Assembly: GCA_965200765.1 (NCBI GenBank)
Contig: OZ241380.1
Location: 2,976,001 to 3,040,000, forward strand
Direction: 5' to 3'
From: G965200765 sp965200765
GTDB lineage: Bacteria; Pseudomonadota; Gammaproteobacteria; Arenicellales; JAJDZL01
Length of the DNA: 64,000 nt
The position numbers were made by a program, and so were the translations under genes. Under the pieces are notes generated by a model. The model did no database searches. It was not told where the DNA came from and was given only the letters and a program-made list of their open reading frames with translations. Position 1 is the first letter of the stretch; each line of letters starts with the position of its first letter. This document shows positions 45,711-55,084 of the stretch, in pieces.

Positions 45711-47909
45711 ATGGATTGTCAAGAATATGTAAAGATTGGCGGGCTACGCGTAAGCCGATGCCTGTATGAATTTATAGAAACAGAAGCTACTCCCGGAACC
45801 GGAATCTCACCGGATCATTTCTGGGATCAATTTGCCCGAATACTGGAAGAATTTGCACCTCTGAACAAGCAGTTGCTGGCGTTCAGAGAAGATTTGCAGT
45901 CGAAAATCGACGACTGGTATTCTTCCGGAAACGGCAGTCGCGCCAGTCCGGCTGAAGTACGCAGTTTTCTGGAATCAATTGGCTACATCGTACCCGAAGG
46001 GCCAGATTTCACGGTGAAAGTCGAAAACGTAGACCCCGAAATTGCCACGATGAATGCGCCGCAACTGGTGGTGCCAATTGACAATGCCCGCTATGCGATT
46101 AATGCCGTGAATTCCCGCTGGGGAAGTTTGTACGATGCACTGTACAGTTCGGGAATTGCTGATTCACTTGAAGATATTGAAGTTGGTCCGGGATATGACC
46201 CGGTACGCGGGGCAAAAGTCATTGAATGGTCCAAAAATTTTCTGGACCGAATTGCGCCGCTTGATAGTGGAAGCCATGCCAATATCAGCAACTATGCTGT
46301 CGGGCGTGACCAAACCGGCACGATGGTGCTGAAAGCAACCATGGTTGATGGTTCCGTAGCGAGACTGGTCGAGTCTAACAAGTTTGCAGGATTTCGCGGT
46401 TCACAGGAGCAGCCTGAAGAAGTGCTGCTTTGCAATCACGGACTTCGCTTGCGATTGCAGATTGACCGGGTCGGAACGATCGGTAAAACCGACCCGGCCG
46501 GTATTCAGGATATTTCCATGGAAGCGGCAGTTACTACCATTCAGGATTTCGAAGATGCAATTGCTGCAGTGGATGCGCAGGACAAGACTCACGCGTACCG
46601 CAACTGGTTGAACTTGATGAAAGGCACGCTAAGTTTCAAGTTGAAAAAGAATGGCACAGTCGTCAATCGAACACTCCTTCGTGATCTTGAATTTACCGGC
46701 TCGAATGGTCAAACGCAAGTGTTGCCTGTGCGAAGTATGATGTTTGTGAGACATGTGGGACTCTACATGTATACCGATGCTGTTACTACCAGCACTGGCG
46801 AAGAAACGCCGGAAGGAATACTGGATGCCATGGTTGCCACGCTATGTGCTGTACATGATTTGAAGCACGAAGGTGATTTTGGCAACAGTCGTTGTGGAAG
46901 CATTTATGTTGTCAAGCCCAAATTGCATGGTCCGGAAGAGGTTGAAGCAACTGTAAAACTATTCGAACGCGTCGAACAGGCACTGGACCTTCCGCGCAAC
47001 ACCCTCAAGATCGGCATCATGGATGAAGAACGCCGTACCACCGTCAATCTCAAGGAGTGTATTCGGATCGCAAAGCATCGAGTCGTATTTATCAATACAG
47101 GATTTCTGGATCGAACCGGCGATGAAATTCATACTCTGATGAAATTGGGTGCTGTCATACCCAAAGACAGTATCAAGCAGGCAACATGGCTGAAGGCGTA
47201 TGAAAATTGGAACGTGGACATCGGACTTGCCACCGGGGTTCACACAACCGGTCAAATCGGGAAGGGTATGTGGACCATGCCTGACAAGCTGAACACACTC
47301 TACCAGACAAAGATCATTCATCCGCAAACGGGTGCCAGCACTGCGTGGGTACCTTCACCTACCTCGGCGACGATCCATGCCTTGCACTACCATGAAATTG
47401 ATGTAGATCAACTTCAACACGATTTTCAAAACCGCGAACGCGCAAAACTTGAGGATATACTCACGCCACCATTGCTGACGGGGGTTGAATTGAGTAAAGA
47501 AGAAATCCAATCCGAATTGACAAACAATATCCAGGGGATTCTGGGATATGTTGTTCACTGGGTAGAAAAAGGGCTCGGATGTTCAAAAATTCCAGACATA
47601 AACAATGTGAATTTGATGGAGGACCGTGCAACTTTGCGTATTTCAAGCCAGCATATTGCCAACTGGCTTGAACATGGCATTGTCACAGCACAGCAAGTTG
47701 AATCAACCTTGCGAGAAATGGCGATTGTCGTTGACCGGCAGAATACCAACGACCCGAAATACAAAAAAATGTCTGCTGACTACGATTCCAGTTGTGCGTT
47801 TCAAGCCGCGCGCGATTTGATTTTTCAGGGGTGCGAGTCCGCGAACGGCTATACCGAAGACATTCTGGAACGGTACCGGAGAATGGCAAAATCAAGAGCG
47901 GCAGAATAA
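45711..47909 (+). CDS. glcB: Malate synthase G
   Basis: A 732-aa enzyme (E. coli GlcB 723 aa) that condenses glyoxylate with acetyl-CoA to give malate. Conserved segments are NARYAINAVNSRWGSLYDALY, MMFVRHVGLYMYTDAV, VYVVKPKLHGPEEV-type and the core KIGIMDEERRTTVNLKECI with the catalytic Arg/Glu region, then GKGMWTMPDKL and the very conserved GASTAWVPSPTSATIHALHYHEIDV. ATG 45711 gives the family N-terminus; the frame stays open 18 codons further up. No isocitrate lyase or glycolate genes are adjacent, so the glyoxylate source is not shown. Confidence 0.96.
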   Translation: MDCQEYVKIGGLRVSRCLYEFIETEATPGTGISPDHFWDQFARILEEFAPLNKQLLAFREDLQSKIDDWYSSGNGSRASPAEVRSFLESIGYIVPEGPDFTVKVENVDPEIATMNAPQLVVPIDNARYAINAVNSRWGSLYDALYSSGIADSLEDIEVGPGYDPVRGAKVIEWSKNFLDRIAPLDSGSHANISNYAVGRDQTGTMVLKATMVDGSVARLVESNKFAGFRGSQEQPEEVLLCNHGLRLRLQIDRVGTIGKTDPAGIQDISMEAAVTTIQDFEDAIAAVDAQDKTHAYRNWLNLMKGTLSFKLKKNGTVVNRTLLRDLEFTGSNGQTQVLPVRSMMFVRHVGLYMYTDAVTTSTGEETPEGILDAMVATLCAVHDLKHEGDFGNSRCGSIYVVKPKLHGPEEVEATVKLFERVEQALDLPRNTLKIGIMDEERRTTVNLKECIRIAKHRVVFINTGFLDRTGDEIHTLMKLGAVIPKDSIKQATWLKAYENWNVDIGLATGVHTTGQIGKGMWTMPDKLNTLYQTKIIHPQTGASTAWVPSPTSATIHALHYHEIDVDQLQHDFQNRERAKLEDILTPPLLTGVELSKEEIQSELTNNIQGILGYVVHWVEKGLGCSKIPDINNVNLMEDRATLRISSQHIANWLEHGIVTAQQVESTLREMAIVVDRQNTNDPKYKKMSADYDSSCAFQAARDLIFQGCESANGYTEDILERYRRMAKSRAAE

Positions 47910-47923
47910 AGTAGCTAGTCGTA

Positions 47924-48925
47924 TTACTTTAGATCCTGGTAATTCGACAGCGCTTCTTCCAGTCTTTGCTTGTAAAGGGTTTTCAGTTTCTTCGGCTTGA
48001 CCACTTCGACAGAATCACCCCAGGTAAACAGGTGATTGATCATTTCCCACGATACGGAGGCACGGAATGACACTTCGATCCGACCGTCCGGCAACAGGCG
48101 CGTCTTTTGCGATTCATGAAAGTTCCATTCCTGAATTTCTTCGGCCAAATTTGCGTTGAATCTCCATACTATCTCGTAAGGTTCAGCCCGAAACATACCA
48201 AAACTGTCAGCAAGGAACAACTCGATGGAGAAATTTTCATCGCGTTCAAAAATTTTCTCTTCATCAATGATGACATCGGAAATTCCGGATAGCAAATAGG
48301 TTTTGAATCCTTTTTTGGCCGATTCCGGGTTATAAGCGACAAGATACTGTCTGGTCCCGTGCAAGAAGCCGTAGGGATAGACCTCCTGTACGCGTGCGCG
48401 CTTTTTGCTATAGTGCCGCAAGTAGATAAATTGAATTGGATTGAATCCAAGAATCGCGCGCCGGATTGTATTCATAATCTTTTCATCAATATGCTCTTTT
48501 GGCCCCGGGCGGCGGACAAAAGCTTCTGTTTCGATGAACGCATCGACATCAACATTCAGCTTGTTTACTTCGTGTTTGTTTACTTGCCCGGCAACACCGG
48601 CCCAAACACGGGTGTTTACTTGGTCCATCAGCTTGGCATGACCTTCCATGCCTTGTTTTCGATACATCCGGGCAGCCGTTGGAAGCACGGCCAATTGTTC
48701 TGCGTTGAACTTCTCGATGGGGAAAGCAGAATGAATCCGCCAACGCTTGGGTCGTTTGCCTTCCGGTACAATTTCCAGACTAGACTCCTGGATGGTTTTG
48801 ATCATGCGCTCGGCGGTTCGTCGGGAAATCTTGAACTTGCTTTGTATTTGTTCATATGTCAAACCCTCGGGGACCGAGTGAATCTCGTGAATCAAATTCA
48901 AAATGTTTATCAGTCGGTTGGACAT
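47924..48925 (-). CDS. YafY-type transcriptional regulator, HTH and WYL domains
   Basis: A 333-aa regulator. The N-terminal winged HTH is at about residues 5-60 (LTYEQIQSKFKISRRTAERMIKTIQ). The WYL domain is at about 140-230 (RRAILGFNPIQFIYLRHY, VYPYGFLHGTRQYLVAYNPE) and the C-terminal WCX region ends near SYQDLK-like ...LEEALSNYQDLK. WYL proteins sense nucleic acid or small ligands and often control defence or DNA-damage genes. ATG 48925 is chosen over a TTG six codons upstream. It is convergent with glcB (14 bp) and divergent from mlaC (42 bp), so mlaC may be a target. Confidence 0.9.
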   Translation of the reverse strand: MSNRLINILNLIHEIHSVPEGLTYEQIQSKFKISRRTAERMIKTIQESSLEIVPEGKRPKRWRIHSAFPIEKFNAEQLAVLPTAARMYRKQGMEGHAKLMDQVNTRVWAGVAGQVNKHEVNKLNVDVDAFIETEAFVRRPGPKEHIDEKIMNTIRRAILGFNPIQFIYLRHYSKKRARVQEVYPYGFLHGTRQYLVAYNPESAKKGFKTYLLSGISDVIIDEEKIFERDENFSIELFLADSFGMFRAEPYEIVWRFNANLAEEIQEWNFHESQKTRLLPDGRIEVSFRASVSWEMINHLFTWGDSVEVVKPKKLKTLYKQRLEEALSNYQDLK

Positions 48926-48967
48926 TGATTTATCATTAAGCAATAATGGTTTCAGGGTAAGTTCAAC

Positions 48968-49621
48968 GTGTTACTTTTATCACAAATTCAATCCAGATTT
49001 GTCCCAAGTGCAGTTGCCTTGGCATTGGTCCTTTGCGGGTCCGTTCAAAGTACCGTCGCGGATGATGATCCCGCACGCGACCTTGTTGTCAATGTTACCA
49101 ACAGTATTTTCAGCAAAATCGCTGAAAATCCGGAATTGGTGCTGGAATCAGAAGAAACTGCAAAAAAATTCATTGAAAGGGAGCTTGTGCCGGTACTGGA
49201 TATCGAAAGATTCGGTCGAATTATCCTTGCGGCAAACTGGAAGAAGGCAACCCCGGAGCAGCAAAATAAATTTGTGGCGGTTCTGCAGGAATTTCTGGTG
49301 CAGTCGTTTGCAATTGCGGTTGTCGGTGTGTCGAATGAAATCATCGACTATGCAGACCGGGTAAAAGTGATGAGCTCAAAGAAAGGGCGAAATGAAGACA
49401 ACGTTACGGTTGCTATGCAGATTGAGCTGGACGACAACAATGTTCGAACTGTCGAGTTTCGCATGGGTCGGAAAAACGATGTCTGGAAAGTGTACGATGT
49501 AGTGTTTGAAGGAGTCAGTTTTGCCATCAATTATCGTACGATACTGAAGAGCGAAATACAGAAGTCGGGTCTGGACAGTGTCATAGAAAATCTGTCTGAA
49601 AAACTGGAACCCGTTACCTAG
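48968..49621 (+). CDS. mlaC: Periplasmic phospholipid-binding protein MlaC
   Basis: A 217-aa Tol-Toc/Ttg2D family protein. The signal peptide (VPSAVALALVLCGSVQSTVA, cleaved before DDDP) is followed by FIERELVPVLDIERFGRIILAANWKKATPEQQNKFVAVLQEFLVQSF, the MlaC signature, and VWKVYDVVFEGVSFAINYRTILKSEI. It shuttles phospholipids between MlaA-porin and the MlaFEDB complex. The start is GTG with CAGGG upstream. It is unlinked to mlaFE at 10.4-12 kb, an unusual arrangement. The end overlaps the convergent oxidoreductase by 4 bp. Confidence 0.92.
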   Translation: MLLLSQIQSRFVPSAVALALVLCGSVQSTVADDDPARDLVVNVTNSIFSKIAENPELVLESEETAKKFIERELVPVLDIERFGRIILAANWKKATPEQQNKFVAVLQEFLVQSFAIAVVGVSNEIIDYADRVKVMSSKKGRNEDNVTVAMQIELDDNNVRTVEFRMGRKNDVWKVYDVVFEGVSFAINYRTILKSEIQKSGLDSVIENLSEKLEPVT

Positions 49622-50919
49622 AAGAGTTTTTGAAAAAATCTGAGTGTGTTGGTGGTGGCGGCCAATACCATCTTGTTGTGCACGATTGAGGGCCATGGCT
49701 TGAAATTCAAGGGATCCAAAGCTGTATTTCCTTCGGGGGTGCCAAGGACTTTTTGTCCGACACGCATGCCGAAATAGCTGGAAAGGCTTACTCCCGAACC
49801 GCAATATCCCATCGCAAAGTAAATACCGTCGTTGTTACCGATACTTGGTACGACGTTCATTGTGTAGGCCACAAACCCCACCCATGAATAGGCAACCCGA
49901 ACGCCTTGCAGTTGCGGAAATACTTGGAGCATTTGCCGATAGAGTTCATTGATCCCTGACTCGGAGGTTGCTTCGCCGAAGGTAACCCGGCCGCCAAATA
50001 CCACTCGAGTTCGATCCGGCGAGAGTCGATAATAGTTCAACACGAGCTGTGTATCTGAAATGACCCGATTCGTGGGCAACAATTTTTTGATGATTTCCGG
50101 CGGCAGTTTTTCAGTGGCGATCTGGAAGCTTCCAATCGGAAAAATTCGCTTGGCAAACCAGGAGAACTGCTTGCCGGTATAGCCGTTGGTCGCAAGAACA
50201 ACGTTCTTTGCATCTACAATCCCGCGCTGGGTTGCAAGCCGGAATCCGCTGGCAGTTCTTTCAATTGATTCGACTGCGCAGTTGTCTGCCACCATGGCAC
50301 CGGCATCGAGGACGCGTTGCAATGTTGCAAGCTGGTATTTTCCCGGGTGCAACGCGCCCTGGTGCGGCAAAACACACCCGCCGTGATAGAAATCAGTTTC
50401 GATTTCGGCATGCTGTTCGGATTTGGGTACCATTCGATAGTTGACGGCAATTTCTTTTGGCAAGCTGGCATACTGTTGATCAATCGCCTTGAATGCCTTT
50501 TCGTTGTGAATGCCAAGAAAACGCCCGGGTAATTCCCAGTCACAATCCAGTTGTTCTTCGTGGATGAAATTCTTGACATAGTCCAAAGCCTGAAATCCTT
50601 CCTGAATCATGCGAATTGCAACATCGTTGCCAAAGCGTTTTGCCAGGCGAGAATACTTTGGCTTGAAGCTGGTACCAACCTGCCCGCCATTTCTGCTACT
50701 GCAGCCGATGCCTACCTGATCTGCTTCCAGTACCAATGTTGATCGGCCGGCGCGTGCAGTCTGGAGAGCAGCATGCAATCCGGTATATCCAGAACCGACA
50801 ACTGCGACATCCACTTCGCGCACAAGGTCGGCCTGAGTCAATGTTGGTCGCGGTGCAGCTTCCCACCAGTAAGGATAGTTCTTGTAATCGTCCGAATAAT
50901 AGGGGAACTTGGTGGTCAC
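49618..50919 (-). CDS. FAD-dependent amine oxidoreductase (PuuB/DAO family)
   Basis: A 433-aa flavoprotein of the D-amino-acid oxidase fold. The N-terminal YPYWWEAAPRP is typical of gamma-glutamylputrescine oxidase-like proteins. The FAD site is DVAVVGSGYTGLHAALQTARAG (about 37-58), with GCSSRNGGQVGTSFKP, VLATNGYTG, VVFGGRV and the C-terminal GIYFAMGYCGSGVSLSSYFG. It probably oxidises a secondary or primary amine; the substrate is not determined. It stands alone, divergent from the aldo/keto reductase gene. Confidence 0.88.
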   Translation of the reverse strand: MTTKFPYYSDDYKNYPYWWEAAPRPTLTQADLVREVDVAVVGSGYTGLHAALQTARAGRSTLVLEADQVGIGCSSRNGGQVGTSFKPKYSRLAKRFGNDVAIRMIQEGFQALDYVKNFIHEEQLDCDWELPGRFLGIHNEKAFKAIDQQYASLPKEIAVNYRMVPKSEQHAEIETDFYHGGCVLPHQGALHPGKYQLATLQRVLDAGAMVADNCAVESIERTASGFRLATQRGIVDAKNVVLATNGYTGKQFSWFAKRIFPIGSFQIATEKLPPEIIKKLLPTNRVISDTQLVLNYYRLSPDRTRVVFGGRVTFGEATSESGINELYRQMLQVFPQLQGVRVAYSWVGFVAYTMNVVPSIGNNDGIYFAMGYCGSGVSLSSYFGMRVGQKVLGTPEGNTALDPLNFKPWPSIVHNKMVLAATTNTLRFFQKLF

Positions 50920-51021
50920 TGGAAAATTGAAAATGTATGTCTGATTGAATACTGATTATATATTGTGACCCAACACCAACTAAAATAGTACCCGGAATTT
51001 TGAATCACTCAGGAGAATGGT

Positions 51022-51882
51022 ATGAGACGACAAATTGGTGATACAGGTATTGAGGTCTATTCAATCGGTCTTGGAGCAATGCCGTTGGCGATCAGAGGCA
51101 GACCCTCCCAAGAATCTGCAGTCAAAGTCATTCATGCGGCAATTGATGCCGGTGTGAATTTCATTGACACAGCAAATTGTTACTGCATTGACAATCACGA
51201 CATGGGATACAACGAGCAGACGATTGCGTTGGCACTTGCGTCAATCAATCGTTCAAACATTGTCGTTGCGACCAAGGGTGGCTTGGTTCGTCCTGAAGGT
51301 CGCTGGGAACGGAGCGGTTCGCCGTCCAACTTGAGAAGTGCTTGTGAAAAGAGCTTGCGCGATTTGAATACGAATGCGATTCAACTGTACCAGTATCATG
51401 CACCGGACACATCAGTACCATTCAGTGATTCGGTTGGCGAGCTGGCGCGGTTACGCGAAGAAGGAAAAATCATGCATGTCGGGTTGTCCAATGTGAATCA
51501 AAATCAACTGGACGAAGCCATGCAGATTGTTCCCATTGCCTCGGTTCAAAATCTGTGCCATGTGTATCGTCAGAATGACTTTCAGAATGGTTTGGTAGAT
51601 TACTGCCGGGAACAAAAGGTTACCTATATTCCATTCAGTCCTGTGGGCGGCGGCAATGGTCATGTGAGACTGCGCGACGACTCGACATTGAACTCCATTG
51701 CGAAAACACATAATGCCACCCCTTACCAAGTTGCGCTGGCGTGGTTGCTTCACAAGGGAGATAACGTTCTTCCCATTCCCGGAGCAAGCAAGATTTCCAG
51801 TATCGAAAGCAGTGCCATGGCAGTAAGTGTTGAACTGACTAGCGAGGAAGTGTCGCGAATTGACAATCTGGGCAACGCGTGA
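51022..51882 (+). CDS. Aldo/keto reductase
   Basis: A 286-aa NADPH-dependent AKR barrel. Catalytic residues are in FIDTANCYCIDNHDMGYNE (Asp and Tyr), VVATKGG (Lys) and LYQYHAPD (His). The coenzyme-binding end is YQVALAWLLHKGDNVLPIPGASKISSIESSAMAV. ATG has CAGGAGAA 5 bp upstream. The closest type is the YajO/Tas-like group; substrate unknown. It stands alone. Confidence 0.92.
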   Translation: MRRQIGDTGIEVYSIGLGAMPLAIRGRPSQESAVKVIHAAIDAGVNFIDTANCYCIDNHDMGYNEQTIALALASINRSNIVVATKGGLVRPEGRWERSGSPSNLRSACEKSLRDLNTNAIQLYQYHAPDTSVPFSDSVGELARLREEGKIMHVGLSNVNQNQLDEAMQIVPIASVQNLCHVYRQNDFQNGLVDYCREQKVTYIPFSPVGGGNGHVRLRDDSTLNSIAKTHNATPYQVALAWLLHKGDNVLPIPGASKISSIESSAMAVSVELTSEEVSRIDNLGNA

Positions 51883-51936
51883 TGCGTTGATTGCAAATCC
51901 GCTTCAGGTAGTTGCGCTCACGTGTAATTGAATCTT

Positions 51937-52434
51937 CTAATAATTTCCAATAGTTCCAGGTATAGATATCGAAGATTTCCAATCATCAGATGGTGTTGAT
52001 TTTGAATTCGCCAGCCCGGATTCCTGATAATCTTGTTCCATAATTCTATCTTCTTCAACAAGAGCTACTACGTGTTTATCAGTTGCTTCGCCGGATTGAA
52101 CAAGATCTATCAGAGACTTACTATTGAACATTTTCATATCAATGAGCAAATCCGGCCTTGAAACATTTGATTTTTCAAATTGATCTGCAAATTCGCTCAA
52201 TTGAACAATTAGAATTTTCTTTTCCAATTCTGGAAGTAACGCACCAGACATCCATTTATATATTGTCTTGTCTGAAACGTTGAACAAATCTGCTAGATCA
52301 TCGATTCTTATATTCAGGACTTTACGAATATTTTCAATATGCTCTGGTATCGACATCGTATTTTTAACGGAAAAAATATTCGGTTGTAATGTTTCGGGTT
52401 TAACTTCAAAAGTTTTTTGGCGGGAACCTGCCAT
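51937..52434 (-). CDS. Solitary HTH DNA-binding protein
   Basis: A 165-aa protein with one XRE-like helix-turn-helix at about residues 28-62 (HIENIRKVLNIRIDDLADLFNVSDKTIYKWMSG). The rest is acidic and not recognised; the C-terminus (NSKSTPSDDWKSSISIPGTIGNY) looks disordered. ATG 52434 is chosen over a TTG nine codons upstream because GAAGAG precedes it. The layout resembles antitoxin-type regulators, but no toxin gene is adjacent. AT content is higher than its neighbours, which may indicate transfer. Confidence 0.7.
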   Translation of the reverse strand: MAGSRQKTFEVKPETLQPNIFSVKNTMSIPEHIENIRKVLNIRIDDLADLFNVSDKTIYKWMSGALLPELEKKILIVQLSEFADQFEKSNVSRPDLLIDMKMFNSKSLIDLVQSGEATDKHVVALVEEDRIMEQDYQESGLANSKSTPSDDWKSSISIPGTIGNY

Positions 52435-52559
52435 GGTGTTTCTCTTCGCTTTCCGTTTCAATCATCCTTTTTGGGAACCGTAGTTACCGGAACGATTGTT
52501 GCAAGTCGCTGTTGACCATCTGTCAATACAAACTTTCCTTTATTATATACAGAACATAT

Positions 52560-52979
52560 TTATGGCCAAGGTACTACAGGGCGTTCAGTTCTGATCCAGT
52601 GGTCGATTCCGTATGTGATGTTGTAAACCTGTTCGTACCCGATTCGCCTTACCAAGAAGTCGCTGATGACCGCAGAGCGATTGCCGACATGGCAAATAAT
52701 TGCAACCGGTTCATCCGGCTTGACAATTTCGTCCAGCTTTTTCAGCCATGCATCAACGTCGTAGTTGCCGCGCTCATCAAAGAACATCAATAGATGGCTA
52801 TTCGAAATTACCCCTGTTTGTCGCCATTCATATTGTGTTCGTACGTCAATCAGTGATACATTTTCCTGTAGCAGTTGTTCAAGGTCTTGCGACGAGGCCT
52901 GAAGTACATCAGGCATGGCGGAACTTGATACCAGTGCCAAAAAAATTCCAAGGATTGCCTTTTGAAAAAGCTGATTCAT
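52560..52979 (-). CDS. Exported single-domain rhodanese
   Basis: A 139-aa protein with a signal peptide (LFQKAILGIFLALVSSSAM) and one rhodanese domain. The active loop is C96-HVGNRS, and the DVRTQYEW motif is at 45-52. It should transfer sulfane sulfur in the periplasm. It is the last gene of a three-gene minus-strand set with an FMN reductase and an FAD oxidoreductase (8 bp gap). Confidence 0.88.
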   Translation of the reverse strand: MNQLFQKAILGIFLALVSSSAMPDVLQASSQDLEQLLQENVSLIDVRTQYEWRQTGVISNSHLLMFFDERGNYDVDAWLKKLDEIVKPDEPVAIICHVGNRSAVISDFLVRRIGYEQVYNITYGIDHWIRTERPVVPWP

Positions 52980-52987
52980 ATTTGCGA

Positions 52988-54337
52988 TTATTTACGAAGC
53001 ACGCATTTTTCATAGATGTTCAGAAAAACCCCTTTCGGATCGTAGCGTTGCTTAAGGTTATTGTACTGTTCCCGATTGTACTGTTTCCAGAACTCATCTT
53101 CTTCAAAGTATGTGTCGGAATACAACGACTTGATGCCCCCAAGCTCGACCGTTTTCTGCTCGATTTTGCGGAGCAGAAATCCTTCTTCACGCTTGCCTTT
53201 GTATCGAACACTGTCCCAAAATCCGAAGTTGATATACATTGTATCCGTGCGTAGCGGAAACAAGGGAAATTTACTGGATAATTCTGATGTGCCGATCGGG
53301 CAGATCCAGATTGGAAGCACGTTAACTTCCCGAATCAGGAACTCAAGAAACTCGGGAGCATTCTCGATGGGTATATCGATATCCTGTATAACAGATTCTG
53401 CACCATGCCGGGTCAATTGGTTGAGTCGTCGGGTAAATCCCCTTTTGGAGTTCCAGCGCATGACTTTTGTATAGCTGGTCGAGTTTAATCGTTTCTTTCC
53501 GACAATACGTCTCATCAAGCCATTTTGCACATACAGATTTTTGGAGCACCAGAACCAGTCCGTATCCCATCGCCAAATATAGTCTTTTGCAGTCAGGTAA
53601 TCGAGTTGTCGTGCCTGAATCGACTTGTAGTAAATGTTCAGGTAGGTGTAGTCGTTCGTATAAGGTGCCGAGTCAACAAACTTTCCGGTTGTGAGATAGC
53701 ACTCACCGGGGCCGAAAACCGACCCGTCCAGAAAATCGAACTCGGAATTTCTCAACTCTCCAATCGCATCGAAAAACCGGGTTGCCTCGGGGAAGTGCCG
53801 ATGCTCCAGCTGGACAAACTCTTTCACAGGTATGGTTCGTACTACCAGACCCAGTATGTAGCCCAGAGTTCCGTATGAATTCGGCAATCCGAAAAACAAG
53901 TCTGAATGTTCATTGTCGGGGTTGCAGGTAATCACGGATCCATCTGCCAGTAGCACATCAGCTTCCAGTACAGTTTCATGCGGCAAGCCAAATCTGAACG
54001 AGGTTGATTCAATGCCGACTCCTGCAATTGCACCTCCGATCGTAATGGACTTCAACTGTGGCACTACAGTCGGCATGCAATTTTTCTCAAGGGTTGCATC
54101 GACCAGGTCGCCGTAGGTAATCATGCCTTCTGTAGCAACGATTTGCTTCTCCTGATCAACTTCAATGACGTGGTTGAAGTCCCTGACACTGAGCTTGGTA
54201 GCTACCGTCTCGCTCCGGTCGCGAAACAAATTGGAGGTGTCCTTGTCCAGTCTGACCGTGCCAGAAACGGACTGCATTTGTTGCGCCAACTTGCCTTTGC
54301 GGGCGTGGTAATTTTCCGTAGCGGGGGTGTCGAGCAT
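52988..54337 (-). CDS. FAD-binding oxidoreductase, DHCR24/GlcD-like
   Basis: A 449-aa PCMH-type flavoprotein. The FAD domain shows VATEGMITYGDLVDATLEKNCMPTVVPQLKSITIGGAIAGVGIESTSFRFGLPHETV (about 65-120 and on), with the SITIGGAIAGVGIES core. It most resembles the delta-24-sterol reductase (DHCR24) branch of FAD oxidases, known in bacteria as uncharacterised. No HxxC covalent flavin motif is seen. It starts directly after the FMN reductase stop codon (no gap), so the two are translationally linked. Substrate unknown. Confidence 0.85.
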   Translation of the reverse strand: MLDTPATENYHARKGKLAQQMQSVSGTVRLDKDTSNLFRDRSETVATKLSVRDFNHVIEVDQEKQIVATEGMITYGDLVDATLEKNCMPTVVPQLKSITIGGAIAGVGIESTSFRFGLPHETVLEADVLLADGSVITCNPDNEHSDLFFGLPNSYGTLGYILGLVVRTIPVKEFVQLEHRHFPEATRFFDAIGELRNSEFDFLDGSVFGPGECYLTTGKFVDSAPYTNDYTYLNIYYKSIQARQLDYLTAKDYIWRWDTDWFWCSKNLYVQNGLMRRIVGKKRLNSTSYTKVMRWNSKRGFTRRLNQLTRHGAESVIQDIDIPIENAPEFLEFLIREVNVLPIWICPIGTSELSSKFPLFPLRTDTMYINFGFWDSVRYKGKREEGFLLRKIEQKTVELGGIKSLYSDTYFEEDEFWKQYNREQYNNLKQRYDPKGVFLNIYEKCVLRK

Positions 54338-54943
54338 CTATTCGTGATTGTTCGCTATCAGTTTGGCAGTTACATCGACCAGCTGGGTGGCGACCGATGT
54401 GACATTACGCAAGGCCGTACTGTCGGTCAGAGTTCCACTTTCATCGAATGCACTGGTTGCGTTGGCGATGCCGTACTGACGGGGAATTACCATCATGCCA
54501 AGATTTCCAAGTATTGATCTGACACTGGCGAGGACTCGCAACCCACCTATGGATCCGGGACTTGCGGCGAGCAAGCCGACTGTTTTGTTCTTGAACGCAG
54601 CTAGCGGCGGTTGCTCGGGAACCGGTCTGGATACCCAGTCTATTGTGTTTTTCAAAACTGCTGAAATGGAGCTGTTGTATTCCGGGCAACTGAGCAGCAA
54701 TCCATGATGCGACATCATCAATTCGCGGAGTTTGACGGCATTGTCCGGGAGCCCCAAGTCCGACTCCAGGTCGCCGTCATAAAGCGGCATTGGATAATCC
54801 CGAAGATCGATCAACGTTACTTTGCCGCCGGCTTCGGTAACGAAACGAGCGGCATTTTGTACAAGCAATTTGTTGAGCGAATCGGTTCGGGTGCTACCGG
54901 CGAATGCAAGAATTGCAGGTGCCGGATTCAAAGGATTTGGCAT
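54338..54943 (-). CDS. NADPH-dependent FMN reductase
   Basis: A 201-aa flavodoxin-like reductase. The N-terminal ILAFAGSTRTDSLNKLLVQNAA is the phosphate-binding loop, LLLSCPEYNSSISAVLKNTIDWVSRP the FMN-binding PEYN motif, and LLAASPGSIGGLRVL a further conserved segment. It is first in the set with the DHCR24-like oxidoreductase and exported rhodanese, and may supply reduced flavin. Confidence 0.92.
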   Translation of the reverse strand: MPNPLNPAPAILAFAGSTRTDSLNKLLVQNAARFVTEAGGKVTLIDLRDYPMPLYDGDLESDLGLPDNAVKLRELMMSHHGLLLSCPEYNSSISAVLKNTIDWVSRPVPEQPPLAAFKNKTVGLLAASPGSIGGLRVLASVRSILGNLGMMVIPRQYGIANATSAFDESGTLTDSTALRNVTSVATQLVDVTAKLIANNHE

Positions 54944-55001
54944 GTAACTACATCACTCCGGGGTCTTTCGGAACTAACTGGTTTGATTAAGTGTAACACA
55001 A

Positions 55002-55036
55002 AAAAATAGCTTGGCGATAAACACCAAGCTATTTTT
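55002..55036 (-). terminator. Terminator of glnK-amtB
   Basis: A perfect 13-bp inverted repeat (55002-55014 with 55024-55036), 9-nt loop. Read on the minus strand the right arm runs into T7. It sits 49 bp after the amtB stop and separates amtB from the FMN reductase operon. Confidence 0.9.
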
Positions 55037-55084
55037 CAAGTGATTGAAGCAGTGAATCCAGGTGTGCGAAAAATTACCTCTCGC

